Origin: AC-32 sp963717475
GTDB taxonomy: Bacteria; Actinomycetota; Thermoleophilia; Gaiellales; Gaiellaceae
Length of the DNA: 64,000 nt
Direction of reading: 5' to 3'
Assembly: GCA_963717475.1 (NCBI GenBank)
Contig: OY970337.1
Coordinates: 372,001-436,000 of the forward strand
Part shown: positions 1-7,854 of the stretch, in pieces
How the letters are laid out: each line of letters starts with the position of its first letter
Numbering within the stretch: the stretch's first letter is position 1
Notes under the pieces: generated by a model
What the model was told of the DNA's origin: nothing
Seen by the model: only the letters and a program-made list of their open reading frames with translations
The model's database searches: none
Translations under genes and position numbers: made by a program

Positions 1-431
1 TCCTCCGCACTCCGGGCCTGAAGCGCGAGGAGAGGGCAGCCTTCGAGCGGGCGCGCGAGCTGCTCCAGTTCTCCGGGCTGCGCAGGCGCGAGGACGAGGT
101 CGCCCGCAACCTCCCCTACGGCGACCAGCGCCGGCTGGAGGTGGCGAGGGCGCTCGCGACGCAGCCGAAGCTGCTGCTCCTGGACGAGCCGACCGCGGGC
201 ATGAACCCGCAGGAAACGGCGGACTTCACCGCGTTCGTCTCGAAGCTCAAGGCCGAGGAGAAGCTGACGATCCTGATGATCGAGCACGACATGCGAGTCG
301 TGATGGGCGTCTCCGATCGCGTGACCGTGCTGGACTACGGCGAGAAGATCGCCGAGGGCGCGCCGACCGAGGTGCAGCACGACCCCCGCGTGATCGAGGC
401 TTACCTCGGGACCCAGGCGGTGGGGAAATGA
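1..431 (+). CDS. livG: Branched-chain amino acid ABC transporter ATP-binding protein LivG (3' part)
   Basis: The reading frame is open from the window edge, so only the C-terminal ~142 residues are present. It holds a degenerate ABC signature (LPYGDQRRLEVARAL), a Walker B with the catalytic Glu (LLLLDEPTAGMNP) and the switch His (MIEHDM). The TAGMNP form and the short C-terminal tail are typical of LivG-type ATPases, which with LivF power uptake of branched-chain amino acids or related amides and ureas on the cytoplasmic face of the membrane. The stop overlaps the livF start (ATGA), so translation is coupled. The substrate cannot be told from the ATPases alone, and the Walker A lies outside the window. 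Confidence 0.9.
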   Translation, partial: LRTPGLKREERAAFERARELLQFSGLRRREDEVARNLPYGDQRRLEVARALATQPKLLLLDEPTAGMNPQETADFTAFVSKLKAEEKLTILMIEHDMRVVMGVSDRVTVLDYGEKIAEGAPTEVQHDPRVIEAYLGTQAVGK

Positions 432-1168
432 GCCAGCCCGCAGGGAACGGCGCGGGCGTCATCCTCGAGCTCGGCGACGTGCATACCTACTACGGCGCGA
501 TCCACGCGCTCAAGGGCATCTCGCTGGAGGTCCGCGAGGGCGAGATCGTGACCATGATCGGCGCAAACGGCGCGGGCAAGTCGACGACGCTCCGCTCGAT
601 CAACGGGCTGAACCACCCGCGCAAGGGCTCGATCTCGTTTCAGGGCAAGGACATCACGCAGGCGGCCCCGCACGACATCGTGAAGATGGGGATCGCGCAG
701 TCGCCCGAGGGCCGGAAGCTCTTCCCGCGCATGAGCGTCGTCGAGAACCTCGAGATGGGCGCCTTCCAGCGCGACGACCGCAAGGAGATCCGCGAGGACC
801 TGGACCGTGTCTTCACGCTCTTCCCGCGGCTCGCCGAGCGCAAGAGCCAGAAGGCGGGGACGATGTCAGGCGGCGAGCAGCAGATGTGCGCGATCGGGCG
901 CGCGCTGATGGCCAGGCCGAAGCTCCTCCTCCTCGACGAGCCGTCGATGGGCCTCGCGCCGGTGCTCGTCGAGCGCATCTTCGAGACGCTGATCGAGATC
1001 AACCAGCAGGGAACGCCGATCCTGCTCGTCGAGCAGAACGCATTGATGGCGCTCGACATCGCGCAGCGCGGCTACGTGCTCGAGACCGGCCGCGTCGCGC
1101 TGGCGGATAACGCGAAGTCGCTCCGCGAGAACGAGCAGGTCCGCAAGACCTACCTCGGCGAGGACTAG
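428..1168 (+). CDS. livF: Branched-chain amino acid ABC transporter ATP-binding protein LivF
   Basis: A complete ABC ATPase of 246 residues, normal for LivF. Walker A (GANGAGKST) is at residues 45-53, the ABC signature (MSGGEQQM) near 147, and Walker B (LLLLDEPSMGLAP) near 165-177, followed by the switch His region, here LLVEQNA as is usual in LivF. It would pair with LivG as the ATPase dimer of a Liv/Urt-type importer. The start codon overlaps the livG stop. Downstream it converges with a minus-strand gene, sharing 4 bp at the stop codons, so this is the last gene of its operon. Confidence 0.93.
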   Translation: MSQPAGNGAGVILELGDVHTYYGAIHALKGISLEVREGEIVTMIGANGAGKSTTLRSINGLNHPRKGSISFQGKDITQAAPHDIVKMGIAQSPEGRKLFPRMSVVENLEMGAFQRDDRKEIREDLDRVFTLFPRLAERKSQKAGTMSGGEQQMCAIGRALMARPKLLLLDEPSMGLAPVLVERIFETLIEINQQGTPILLVEQNALMALDIAQRGYVLETGRVALADNAKSLRENEQVRKTYLGED

Positions 1169-2691
1169 GAGTCTCGATCAGGCTCCGATAGCCGCGTTCT
1201 GAGCGGGAAGTAGGGCGGCGAGAGCAGGAAGCCGATGCGGGCGTCCGGCCCGGTCACGCCGCGGACCAGCTCGAGCGCGGTGCCGAGGCTCCCGGTCGGG
1301 ACGAAGCCGAGCTGGCGCGCGGCGACCGCGTCGCGGCAGCCGGCGACGATCACCGACCCGACGCGGCTGAGCGTCGGCGCGCAGCCGGCCCAGTCGGCGA
1401 AGGGCAGCAGCGGGTGGCAGGTGCGGCCCTCGCGGTAGGCGGCGATCGCGCGAGGGTCGGAAGCAGCCGCGCGTTCCGCGTGCCCGAGCTCCTCGGTCTC
1501 GCGCGGCCCGGTGCGGAGCGCCTGGAAGACCGCGCGGTAGGGCTGCTGCGTGGGATGGGCGAAGTGGCGGTGAAAGCGGTGGAGCAGGATCACCGTGCCG
1601 CCGTCGACGAGCGGGAAGCGGTCGCGCCAGAGCCGCAGCGCCAGGCCTAGGCCGAGATATGCGGCGAGGAGGGGGTTCGGCCGCTCCCGTGGCAGGTGCG
1701 GCGTCGTGCGCGGGATCCCGATGCAGATCGCGTCGAGCGGCTCGTCGAGGCTCGCCGACCGCGCCTCGACCGCGCGCAGCAGCGCCTCAGCGTGGGCCAC
1801 GGACGGCGCAGCCGCAAACGCCGCGACGGCGCCCAGCTCGCGGCGAATCGACCGGATCGTCCGGTCGCGCACCACGCCGGGCAGCAGCCGGAAGCCGTAG
1901 CGAAACGGCGAGCCGGCGATGCGCTCGGTCGCCTCGACGTCGTACGGGTAGCCGCGCGCGGCTCCCAGCAGCTGTGGCTGGTTCAGCACGAGCGAAGCGC
2001 CGATCACCGGCACGCGCTCGGAGAGGCGGCGCTCGAGCTCGAGCGCGATCCGCCAGCCGAGCGAGGCGCCCGTCTCGAGCAGCGAGTAGGCGTTCGCCGC
2101 CCGAAGCGCGGCGCTCCGCGCCGCCCCCAGGAGAACGGCAGGGCCGCCGTTCAGCACCGTCTCCGCGGCGCTGACGGTGACGACGAGATCGGTCTCGAGG
2201 AGCGCGCGGTCGACGCTCAGTGGAACCGTGCCGACCTCTCCGAGCTCGACCGACTCGGGGTCCTCCGCGTCGTGGATGCGGACCGTGCCCGCGAACCGGC
2301 GCGCGAAGCCCGGCGACACGATCCCCAGGTGCTCGAGCGAGCGGCGGTCGGGGCGGCGCATCAACCCGGACGCGACGAGAAGGGTCTGGCGCTCGGCCGG
2401 AATCCCGGCTCGCTCGAGCTCCGCGGAGGCTGCCTCGAGCGCTTCCTGGCGCGGATCCTGCTGCGCAGCGGGGAGTGGCAGCGACGGCGGCTCGACCACG
2501 ATCGTTGCGCGTCCGCCGCGGGGAGCGAGCGCGGCCAGCGGCTGTCCGGCGAGCGGAAAGCGGAGCGCGTCGCGGACGGCGGCTCGCACGTCGGCGTTCG
2601 ACTCCACCGGCGGAGGCGGCCTGAGGACGACGCCGTTCTTCGGCACGTCGACGACCACCAGGCTCGTGCCGGAGAGGAGGGGGACCCTCAC
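1165..2691 (-). CDS. LarA-like (DUF2088) protein lacking the racemase catalytic residues
   Basis: About 508 residues. The first half follows the fold order of nickel-dependent lactate racemase LarA/DUF2088, including a segment like HDAEDPESVELG and a following V-L-L-E-T-D-L-V-V strand. Where LarA enzymes carry the DxTRPT nucleotide loop and the His/Lys residues of the HxxAGxxGGRK motif, this protein reads VEPPSLPLP and ETVLNGGPAVLLGAARS, so the cofactor-attachment Lys and its His partner appear to be missing. It is probably not an active lactate racemase. The GTG start overlaps the stop of the upstream GNAT gene (GTGA), indicating co-expression. The C-terminal half (IPRTTPHLP and onward) is not assigned. 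Function unknown. Confidence 0.6.
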   Translation of the reverse strand: MRVPLLSGTSLVVVDVPKNGVVLRPPPPVESNADVRAAVRDALRFPLAGQPLAALAPRGGRATIVVEPPSLPLPAAQQDPRQEALEAASAELERAGIPAERQTLLVASGLMRRPDRRSLEHLGIVSPGFARRFAGTVRIHDAEDPESVELGEVGTVPLSVDRALLETDLVVTVSAAETVLNGGPAVLLGAARSAALRAANAYSLLETGASLGWRIALELERRLSERVPVIGASLVLNQPQLLGAARGYPYDVEATERIAGSPFRYGFRLLPGVVRDRTIRSIRRELGAVAAFAAAPSVAHAEALLRAVEARSASLDEPLDAICIGIPRTTPHLPRERPNPLLAAYLGLGLALRLWRDRFPLVDGGTVILLHRFHRHFAHPTQQPYRAVFQALRTGPRETEELGHAERAAASDPRAIAAYREGRTCHPLLPFADWAGCAPTLSRVGSVIVAGCRDAVAARQLGFVPTGSLGTALELVRGVTGPDARIGFLLSPPYFPLRTRLSEPDRDS

Positions 2692-3609
2692 GGAATGGAG
2701 CGATACACCCGCAGGAAGACCGGGCGGAAGCCGCGCTTCGGCCAGAAGCGCGAGGCCCAGAGGTTGGTCATCCGCCAGTCGGTCGTCATCACCGGGATGC
2801 CCGTTCTCGTGGGCCCAGCGGATCGCGTGGGCCGTCAGTGCCCGCCCGACGCCGCTGCCACGTGCTTCGGGATAGGTCGACGCCTGCGCCAGATCGATGC
2901 TGTTCTCCGGCACGCGCAGGTCCGGCGGGCGGCGGTAGAGCAGGATGTGGCCGACGACCCGGCCGTCGCGCTCGGCGACGAAGAGCTCGTATTTGTCGGC
3001 GAGCCCCTCTTCGCGCCATTCGGCGGCGATCTCCTCCTGCGTCTGGAGCGCCAGGTCCGAGAAGCTCGGCGAGGGCTGCATCGCCTCGCCCATCGCGAGC
3101 TCGAGCCGCGCCGCGTCGTCGAAGTCGTCCTCACCGCCATGTCGGATCTCGACGTCTGCTTGGAAGGGCTCCTCGGGGCCGGTCTCGCGCAGGGCGAGCA
3201 CAGCAGAGCCGCCGAAGGAAAGCCGGAACCACGCGTCGACGAGCTCGGCGTCGTCGGAAGGGACGAAGGCGGCGTGCTTCGTGTGGCCAGCGTCCACCCA
3301 GCGCGCGGCGGCCGCGGCGTAGAGGTCCCGCATCGCCTCGCGGTCGCCCTCGATCGCCTGGCCCGCAATCCCGACCCGCATCCAGGTGATGTCCTGGACG
3401 ACCAGGGGCGCTGCGATCACGTAGCCGTGACGCGAGAAGACCCCCGACGCGCCCTCGGTGCTCCACTCCGTCTCGATCGCCGCGACCGGGTCCTCGAGCG
3501 CGGGCAGGAGCGGCTCGGCCTCGCGGTGGCGGGCGTGGCGGGCAGCGAGCAAAGCAGCCGCGTCGGCGACGTGTTTGTCGGCAAATGGGACGATTTCGGC
3601 ACGACTCAC
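2688..3609 (-). CDS. GNAT-family N-acetyltransferase, frameshifted
   Basis: It starts with GTG (VSRAEIVPFADKHV) and encodes an acetyl-CoA-dependent N-acetyltransferase of about 306 residues, seemingly with two GNAT-like halves. The C-terminal half shows the acetyl-CoA loop as ARGSGVGRALT. The frame breaks at 2792-2793: with one C/G pair removed, the protein continues as VMTTDWRMTNLWASRFW and ends at a TGA that overlaps the GTG of the LarA-like gene. With the extra base the frame fuses into that next gene. The restored tail (RMTN...SRFWPKRGF) is characteristic of the family, so I read this as one intact gene with a sequencing insertion. Substrate unknown. Confidence 0.7.
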
Positions 3610-3615
3610 GCCGCG

Positions 3616-3621
3616 TAGACT
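3616..3621 (+). promoter_or_regulatory. -10 box (TAGACT) for leaderless polA transcript
   Basis: TAGACT ends 7 nt before the polA ATG at 3629, so the expected transcription start falls at or next to the start codon. There is no Shine-Dalgarno sequence and no good -35. The same spacing recurs at many genes in the window. Confidence 0.5.
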
Positions 3622-3628
3622 CGCAGAG

Positions 3629-6175
3629 ATGCCGAAGACGCTCACCGGTGCCGAGCTGCAGCTCGACGACGCGCCCGCCCGCGAATCCGATCTCTTCCTC
3701 GTCGACGGCAACAACCTCGCCTACAGGGCCTTCTTCGCGCTTCCGGAAGAGCTCGCGACGAGCGAGGGCTTCTCCACGAACGCGCTCCTCGGCTTCACGA
3801 ACATGCTCTTCAAGCTGCTCGCCGACTACCGGCCGAAAGGCGTCGCTGTCGCCTGGGACACGCGGCCCGTCCACCGCACGGAACTGCTCGAGACCTACAA
3901 GATCGAGCGCAAGCCGATGCCGGACCTTCTGCGCGAGCAGTTCCCGCACTTCCGGCCGATCGTCGAGGCCTTCGGCTACCGCAACCTCGAGTTCGAGGGC
4001 TGGGAGGCGGACGACGTGATCGCCACCCTCGCGCACCGCGCCGACGAGGCCGGGGTCAAGACGTGCGTAGTCTCGACCGACCGCGACGCCTTCCAGCTCG
4101 TCTCGGAAAACGTCTGCCTGATGATGACCCCGCGCGGGGTCTCGGACGTCCACGTCTACACGCCCGAGCGCGTCGAGCTCCGGCTCGGGATCGCACCCGA
4201 GAAGGTGCCGGACTTCATCGCTTTGAAGGGCGATCCGTCCGACAACATCCCGGGGATCCCCGGGATTGGGGACAAGACCGCCGGCCAGCTCGTCGCCCAG
4301 TACGGCTCGCTCGAGGACGTGCTCGAGCACGTGGACGAGCTCTCGCCTGCCCGCTCGAAGTCGATCCGAGAACACGCCGAGCAGGCGCAGGGCGCGAAGG
4401 TGCTCGCGACGATGCGCCGCGACCTCGAGCTGGACTGCGATCCCGCAGAGCTCGTGCTCTCGCCGCCGGATCGCTCGACGCTGAAGGAGATTTTTCGGAA
4501 GTTCGAGTTCCGGAATCTGCTGAACCGCGTCGACGAGCTCGATGCCGCCGTCCCTGCCGCGGCTCCGCTGAAGCCGACCGGCGTCACGGTCCCGTGGCGC
4601 GAGGAGCTGGTGCCGCCACTCGACGACCTCGCCGGGATCTCGGCCGACGACGGCCGGGTCGCCGTCGCCGTCGGGGAGGAGGTCGTCGTCTCCTCCCGGC
4701 CCGAGCGCCTGGAGGGTGAGCTCGTCGCGCACGACGCCAAGTCGCTCGGCGTCGGGGCCGTCGACGACACGATGATCCTTGCGTACCTGATCGACCCGGG
4801 CCGCGCCGGCTACGAGCTGGACGACCTCGCGGCCGAGTACGGCCTGGAGCTGATCCCTGAGCCCGAGGCGGAGGAGGAGACCGCCGCCCTCGTCCGGCAT
4901 GCGGCAGCGACGCTGCGGTTGCGCGACCCGATGCTCGAGCGCGTCCGCGAGCGTGGGGCGGAGCCGCTCTACCGCGAGATCGAGCTGCCGCTGACCAAGG
5001 TGCTCGCGGCGATGGAGGCCGCCGGGGTCAAGGTGGACACGTACCGGATGGGCGAGATCACCGCGCGGCTCGCCGACCGCGTGGAGGAGCTCGAGGCCAA
5101 GGCCTACGAGCTGGCGGGCGAGGAGTTCATCCTCGGCTCGACGCAGCAGGTCGCCCGGATCCTGTTCGAGAAGCTCGAGCTGACCCCCGGCCGCAAGGGC
5201 AAGACCGGCTACTCGACCGACAGCCGGATCCTCCGCTCGATCCGCGGCGACCACGAGCTCGTCCCGGTGATCGAGGAATGGCGCGAGTACTCGAAGCTGC
5301 TGAACACCTATCTCGGCCCCCTGCCGTCGATGCTGGGCGAGGACGGACGGCTGCACACGACCTTCAACCAGACCGTCGCCGCCACCGGCCGCCTCTCGAC
5401 CACGAACCCGAACCTGCAGGCGATCCCGATCCGCACCGACCTGGGCCGCGAGATCCGCTCGGCCTTCGTCGCCGAGCCCGGCTGCAAGCTGATCTCCGCC
5501 GACTACTCGCAGGTCGAGCTACGCATCCTCGCGCACGTTTCCGGCGAGCCGAAGCTGAAGGAGTCGTTCGCGCGCGGCGAGGACATCCACACGACCACCG
5601 CGGCCGAGGTGCTCGGCAAGGACCCGGCGACGCTGACGAAGGACGAGCGCAACGTCGCGAAGATGGTCAACTTCGGGATCATCTACGGGATCTCGTCCTT
5701 CGGCCTCTCGGAGAACCTCGAGATCCCGCGGGACGAGGCGCAGGCCTACATCGACGCGTACCTGGCGCGCTTCCCGCACGTGCAGGACTTCATCCAGCGG
5801 ACGATCGAGCAGGCGGCGCGCGACGGCTACGTGACGACGCTCTTCGGCAGGCGGCGCCCCGTGCCCGAGATCCGCGCGTCGAACCGCCAGACGCGAGCGC
5901 TCGGCGAGCGGCTCGCCGTCAACTCGGTCATGCAGGGGACCGCGGCCGACGTGATCAAGAAGGCGATGGTCGTGATCCACGAGCGCCTGCGTGCCGAGGG
6001 TCGCTCGGCGAAGCTTGTCCTCCAGGTGCACGACGAGCTCCTGCTCGAGGCCCCCGAGGCCGAGGTGAGCGCCGTCAAGCAGCTCGTCCGCGACGAGATG
6101 TGCCGCGCCTTCGACCTCGATCCGCCGCTCGAGGTCGACGTCGGCGCAGGCGACGACTGGAACGAGGCCAAGTAA
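3629..6175 (+). CDS. polA: DNA polymerase I
   Basis: 848 residues, family A polymerase. The N-terminal 5'-3' exonuclease domain (about 20-310) starts with LFLVDGNNLAYRAFFALP and has the acidic cluster WEADDVIATLA and the helix-hairpin-helix GIPGIGDKTA. The central 3'-5' exonuclease-like domain is short, and I cannot find the D-x-E motif, so proofreading is probably lost. The polymerase domain has motif A (DYSQVELR, near 625), motif B (KMVNFGIIYG, near 679) and motif C (QVHDE, near 799). It acts in repair synthesis and Okazaki primer removal. The frame is open further upstream, but MPKTLTG fits the family start and the -10 box. It is divergent from the GNAT gene. Confidence 0.96.
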   Translation: MPKTLTGAELQLDDAPARESDLFLVDGNNLAYRAFFALPEELATSEGFSTNALLGFTNMLFKLLADYRPKGVAVAWDTRPVHRTELLETYKIERKPMPDLLREQFPHFRPIVEAFGYRNLEFEGWEADDVIATLAHRADEAGVKTCVVSTDRDAFQLVSENVCLMMTPRGVSDVHVYTPERVELRLGIAPEKVPDFIALKGDPSDNIPGIPGIGDKTAGQLVAQYGSLEDVLEHVDELSPARSKSIREHAEQAQGAKVLATMRRDLELDCDPAELVLSPPDRSTLKEIFRKFEFRNLLNRVDELDAAVPAAAPLKPTGVTVPWREELVPPLDDLAGISADDGRVAVAVGEEVVVSSRPERLEGELVAHDAKSLGVGAVDDTMILAYLIDPGRAGYELDDLAAEYGLELIPEPEAEEETAALVRHAAATLRLRDPMLERVRERGAEPLYREIELPLTKVLAAMEAAGVKVDTYRMGEITARLADRVEELEAKAYELAGEEFILGSTQQVARILFEKLELTPGRKGKTGYSTDSRILRSIRGDHELVPVIEEWREYSKLLNTYLGPLPSMLGEDGRLHTTFNQTVAATGRLSTTNPNLQAIPIRTDLGREIRSAFVAEPGCKLISADYSQVELRILAHVSGEPKLKESFARGEDIHTTTAAEVLGKDPATLTKDERNVAKMVNFGIIYGISSFGLSENLEIPRDEAQAYIDAYLARFPHVQDFIQRTIEQAARDGYVTTLFGRRRPVPEIRASNRQTRALGERLAVNSVMQGTAADVIKKAMVVIHERLRAEGRSAKLVLQVHDELLLEAPEAEVSAVKQLVRDEMCRAFDLDPPLEVDVGAGDDWNEAK

Positions 6176-6182
6176 CCGAGCA

Positions 6183-6200
6183 AAGCCGCCACGGCGGCTT
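6183..6200. terminator. Hairpin between convergent genes (likely bidirectional terminator)
   Basis: AAGCCGCC and its exact complement GGCGGCTT flank a 2-nt centre (effectively a 7-bp stem with a 4-nt loop) 8 nt after the polA stop and 13 nt before the stop of the convergent Lys-rich gene. There is no long T tract, as is usual at this GC content. Confidence 0.6.
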
Positions 6201-6212
6201 CAGGCAGAGCGG

Positions 6213-6311
6213 CTACTTCTTGGCCTTCTTGGCCGCCCGCTTCTCTTTCAGCGTCTTCTGAGCCGGCTTCTTTTCCATGCTCTTCTTCGAGTTCTTGTCC
6301 TTGCTCGCCAC
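6213..6311 (-). CDS. Small Lys-rich basic protein (32 residues)
   Basis: A short gene with GTG start and TAG stop. Ahead of it is a near-perfect Shine-Dalgarno (AAGGAGG, complement of 6318-6324) with 6-nt spacing. The product is about 40 percent lysine, begins VASKDKNSKK and ends RAAKKAKK, with no hydrophobic segment, so it should be soluble and strongly cationic. Short Lys/Ala-rich proteins of this kind recur in actinobacteria without assigned function; binding to nucleic acid or ribosomes is a guess. It faces polA tail to tail across the hairpin at 6183-6200. Confidence 0.65.
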   Translation of the reverse strand: MASKDKNSKKSMEKKPAQKTLKEKRAAKKAKK

Positions 6312-6342
6312 GTTCCACCTCCTTGTGGTTTCCGGTAGAGCA

Positions 6343-6579
6343 TCATGCGCGTCTCGGCTCTGCCGGACGCATTGTCGCGCTTCCATCCTCGTCGACTTCG
6401 ACGACGTAACGTCCGGGGTCTGCGCCGCTGGTGAAGCGTTTGAGACCTTTCGGGCGTTTCGAGATGATCGCGTGGGTGCCGGTACGGGTCTCGATCACGT
6501 AACCCTCTTCCACCTTTTGGTCGAGGAACGCGTCGAGGGCGTCGCTGCGTGTGCCTAGGGGATCGACGTCACCACCCAC
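6343..6579 (-). CDS. Small hypothetical protein
   Basis: About 78 residues if the GTG at 6579 is used; an ATG at 6615 would add 12 residues but would overlap the likely start region of the divergent kinase gene. The core (LDAFLDQKVEEGYVIE, then THAIISKRP and RYVVEVDEDG) alternates charged turns and strands and looks like a small soluble alpha/beta domain. I do not recognise the family. There is no signal peptide or membrane segment. It lies 31 bp upstream of the Lys-rich gene on the same strand, so the two may be co-transcribed. Third-position GC is lower here than in the neighbours. Confidence 0.45.
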   Translation of the reverse strand: MGGDVDPLGTRSDALDAFLDQKVEEGYVIETRTGTHAIISKRPKGLKRFTSGADPGRYVVEVDEDGSATMRPAEPRRA

Positions 6580-6640
6580 AAGCGCGAGTATCGCAAGTCC
6601 CCCGGCGCCCGCCATGCAACGTCGAGGATATGGTCGGCCG

Positions 6641-7423
6641 GTGCGATCCGGCGAAGACGCCACCGGTAGCTCGCGACGAGACGGTGGCCTCACCGATGTA
6701 GAGCGCGTCGACGAGACCGTTCACCGCTCGACAAGTCCGGGGACGCCGGCCGTGCACGCTCTCCTCGCCCATCTGGAGCTCGTCGGGTTCGAGGGGGCAC
6801 CGCGGGTATTGGGGTTCGACGGTGAAGGTCGCGAGGTGCTCAGCTTCATCGTCGGCGGCGGTCCGTCTCATACCGACGACGAGCTCGCACGCGTCGCGCA
6901 GCTGATCCGCAAGCTCCACGATTCAACCGAGGCTTTCGAGGGGCCGCCGGATCCCCAGTGGCAGTTCATGGTCGGAGCGCCCCAGCAAGGCGATGTTGTC
7001 TGCCACAACGACCTTTCTCCCGACAACACGATCTATGGTCCGGGCGCCACGCCACGGGCCTTCATCGACTGGGATCTCGCCGCGCCCGCACCCCGTATCT
7101 GGGATGTGGCGTGGGCTGTCTACCGATTCATCCCGCTCTACGATGATGCGACGTGCAAGCGATTGGGCTACCCGGTCCCATCGCGCACGGCCCGACTGCG
7201 CATCTTCTGCGATGCGTATGGGCTCGATGATCGCGAAGCACTGCTTCCGACAGTGTGCCAACGCATCCGGGTCCTCTACGACACTGCGCGCGTCTGGGGC
7301 GAAGCCGGACGGCCGGGTTGGCGCGACGTCTGGCACGACACGCGCGGCGAGCAATGGCTACGCGGATTGCGATACGTCGAGGAGAAACGTGCTGAGTGGG
7401 CGCGGGACCTCGCCGGAGGCTAA
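6641..7423 (+). CDS. Aminoglycoside phosphotransferase-family (APH) kinase
   Basis: About 260 residues with the APH/choline-kinase active site: the Brenner-type catalytic motif CHNDLSPDNTIY and the metal-binding motif AFIDWDLAAPAP. These proteins phosphorylate small molecules with ATP or GTP in the cytoplasm; many are housekeeping kinases rather than resistance enzymes, and the substrate cannot be read here. The start is uncertain: GTG at 6641 is chosen, while ATG 6614 and GTG 6551 are in frame but run into the divergent small gene. Codon usage from about 6550 to 7420 is less GC-biased than in flanking genes, which may signal transfer. It is 5 nt upstream of the VOC gene. Confidence 0.75.
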   Translation: MRSGEDATGSSRRDGGLTDVERVDETVHRSTSPGTPAVHALLAHLELVGFEGAPRVLGFDGEGREVLSFIVGGGPSHTDDELARVAQLIRKLHDSTEAFEGPPDPQWQFMVGAPQQGDVVCHNDLSPDNTIYGPGATPRAFIDWDLAAPAPRIWDVAWAVYRFIPLYDDATCKRLGYPVPSRTARLRIFCDAYGLDDREALLPTVCQRIRVLYDTARVWGEAGRPGWRDVWHDTRGEQWLRGLRYVEEKRAEWARDLAGG

Positions 7424-7428
7424 CCACC

Positions 7429-7854
7429 ATGCTCCCGCCGCAGCTCAACTTCGTCACGCTCGCCTGTCGCGACGTCGAGCGGATGGCCGAGTTCTTCCGC
7501 GCACTCGGCTGGCCCGAGTCGCCGGCGAGCGAGCCCGTGCACCGCGTCTTCCAGCTGCCGAACGGCGTCGTGCTCGCGCTCTACGGGGCGGAGCACTACG
7601 AGCGCGAGCTCGGGCCGCGCGCCGAGGGCTTTCGCGGCTTCACGCTCGGCGTCAACGTCGGCAGCCGCGAGGAGATGATCGCCGCGCACGCAGCGATCTC
7701 GGCCGTCGAGGGTGCAAGCGAGATCTCCGCCCCGCACGATTCCGAGCACGGCTTCAGCGGCTTCAGCTTCCTCGATCCCGAAGGGAACATCTGGGACGTC
7801 GTCTGGAAGCACGGCTCAGCCGTGGACGAGCAGGGCCATTTGACGTTCGCCTAG
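7429..7854 (+). CDS. VOC-family (glyoxalase/bleomycin resistance/dioxygenase fold) protein
   Basis: 141 residues with the paired beta-alpha-beta-beta-beta units of the vicinal oxygen chelate fold. It begins MLPPQLNFVTLACRDVER and its second half ends with the usual DPEGNIWDVVW strand, whose family Glu normally binds metal. A good Shine-Dalgarno (GGAGG, 7415-7419) fixes the ATG. The substrate is unknown; possibilities include a lyase, a dioxygenase or a drug-binding protein. It may be co-transcribed with the kinase gene just upstream. Its stop codon overlaps that of the convergent HD-GYP gene by 4 bp. Confidence 0.8.
   Translation: MLPPQLNFVTLACRDVERMAEFFRALGWPESPASEPVHRVFQLPNGVVLALYGAEHYERELGPRAEGFRGFTLGVNVGSREEMIAAHAAISAVEGASEISAPHDSEHGFSGFSFLDPEGNIWDVVWKHGSAVDEQGHLTFA

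Noticed and set aside
1696..3618. Plus-strand frame of 640 codons across the LarA-like and GNAT genes
   Set aside because: Arg/Ala-rich shadow; the minus strand holds recognisable domains and a proper GTGA gene junction.
3131..5356. Minus-strand frame of about 740 codons opposite polA
   Set aside because: Antisense shadow caused by high GC3; it also runs through the GNAT gene start and has no recognisable domain.
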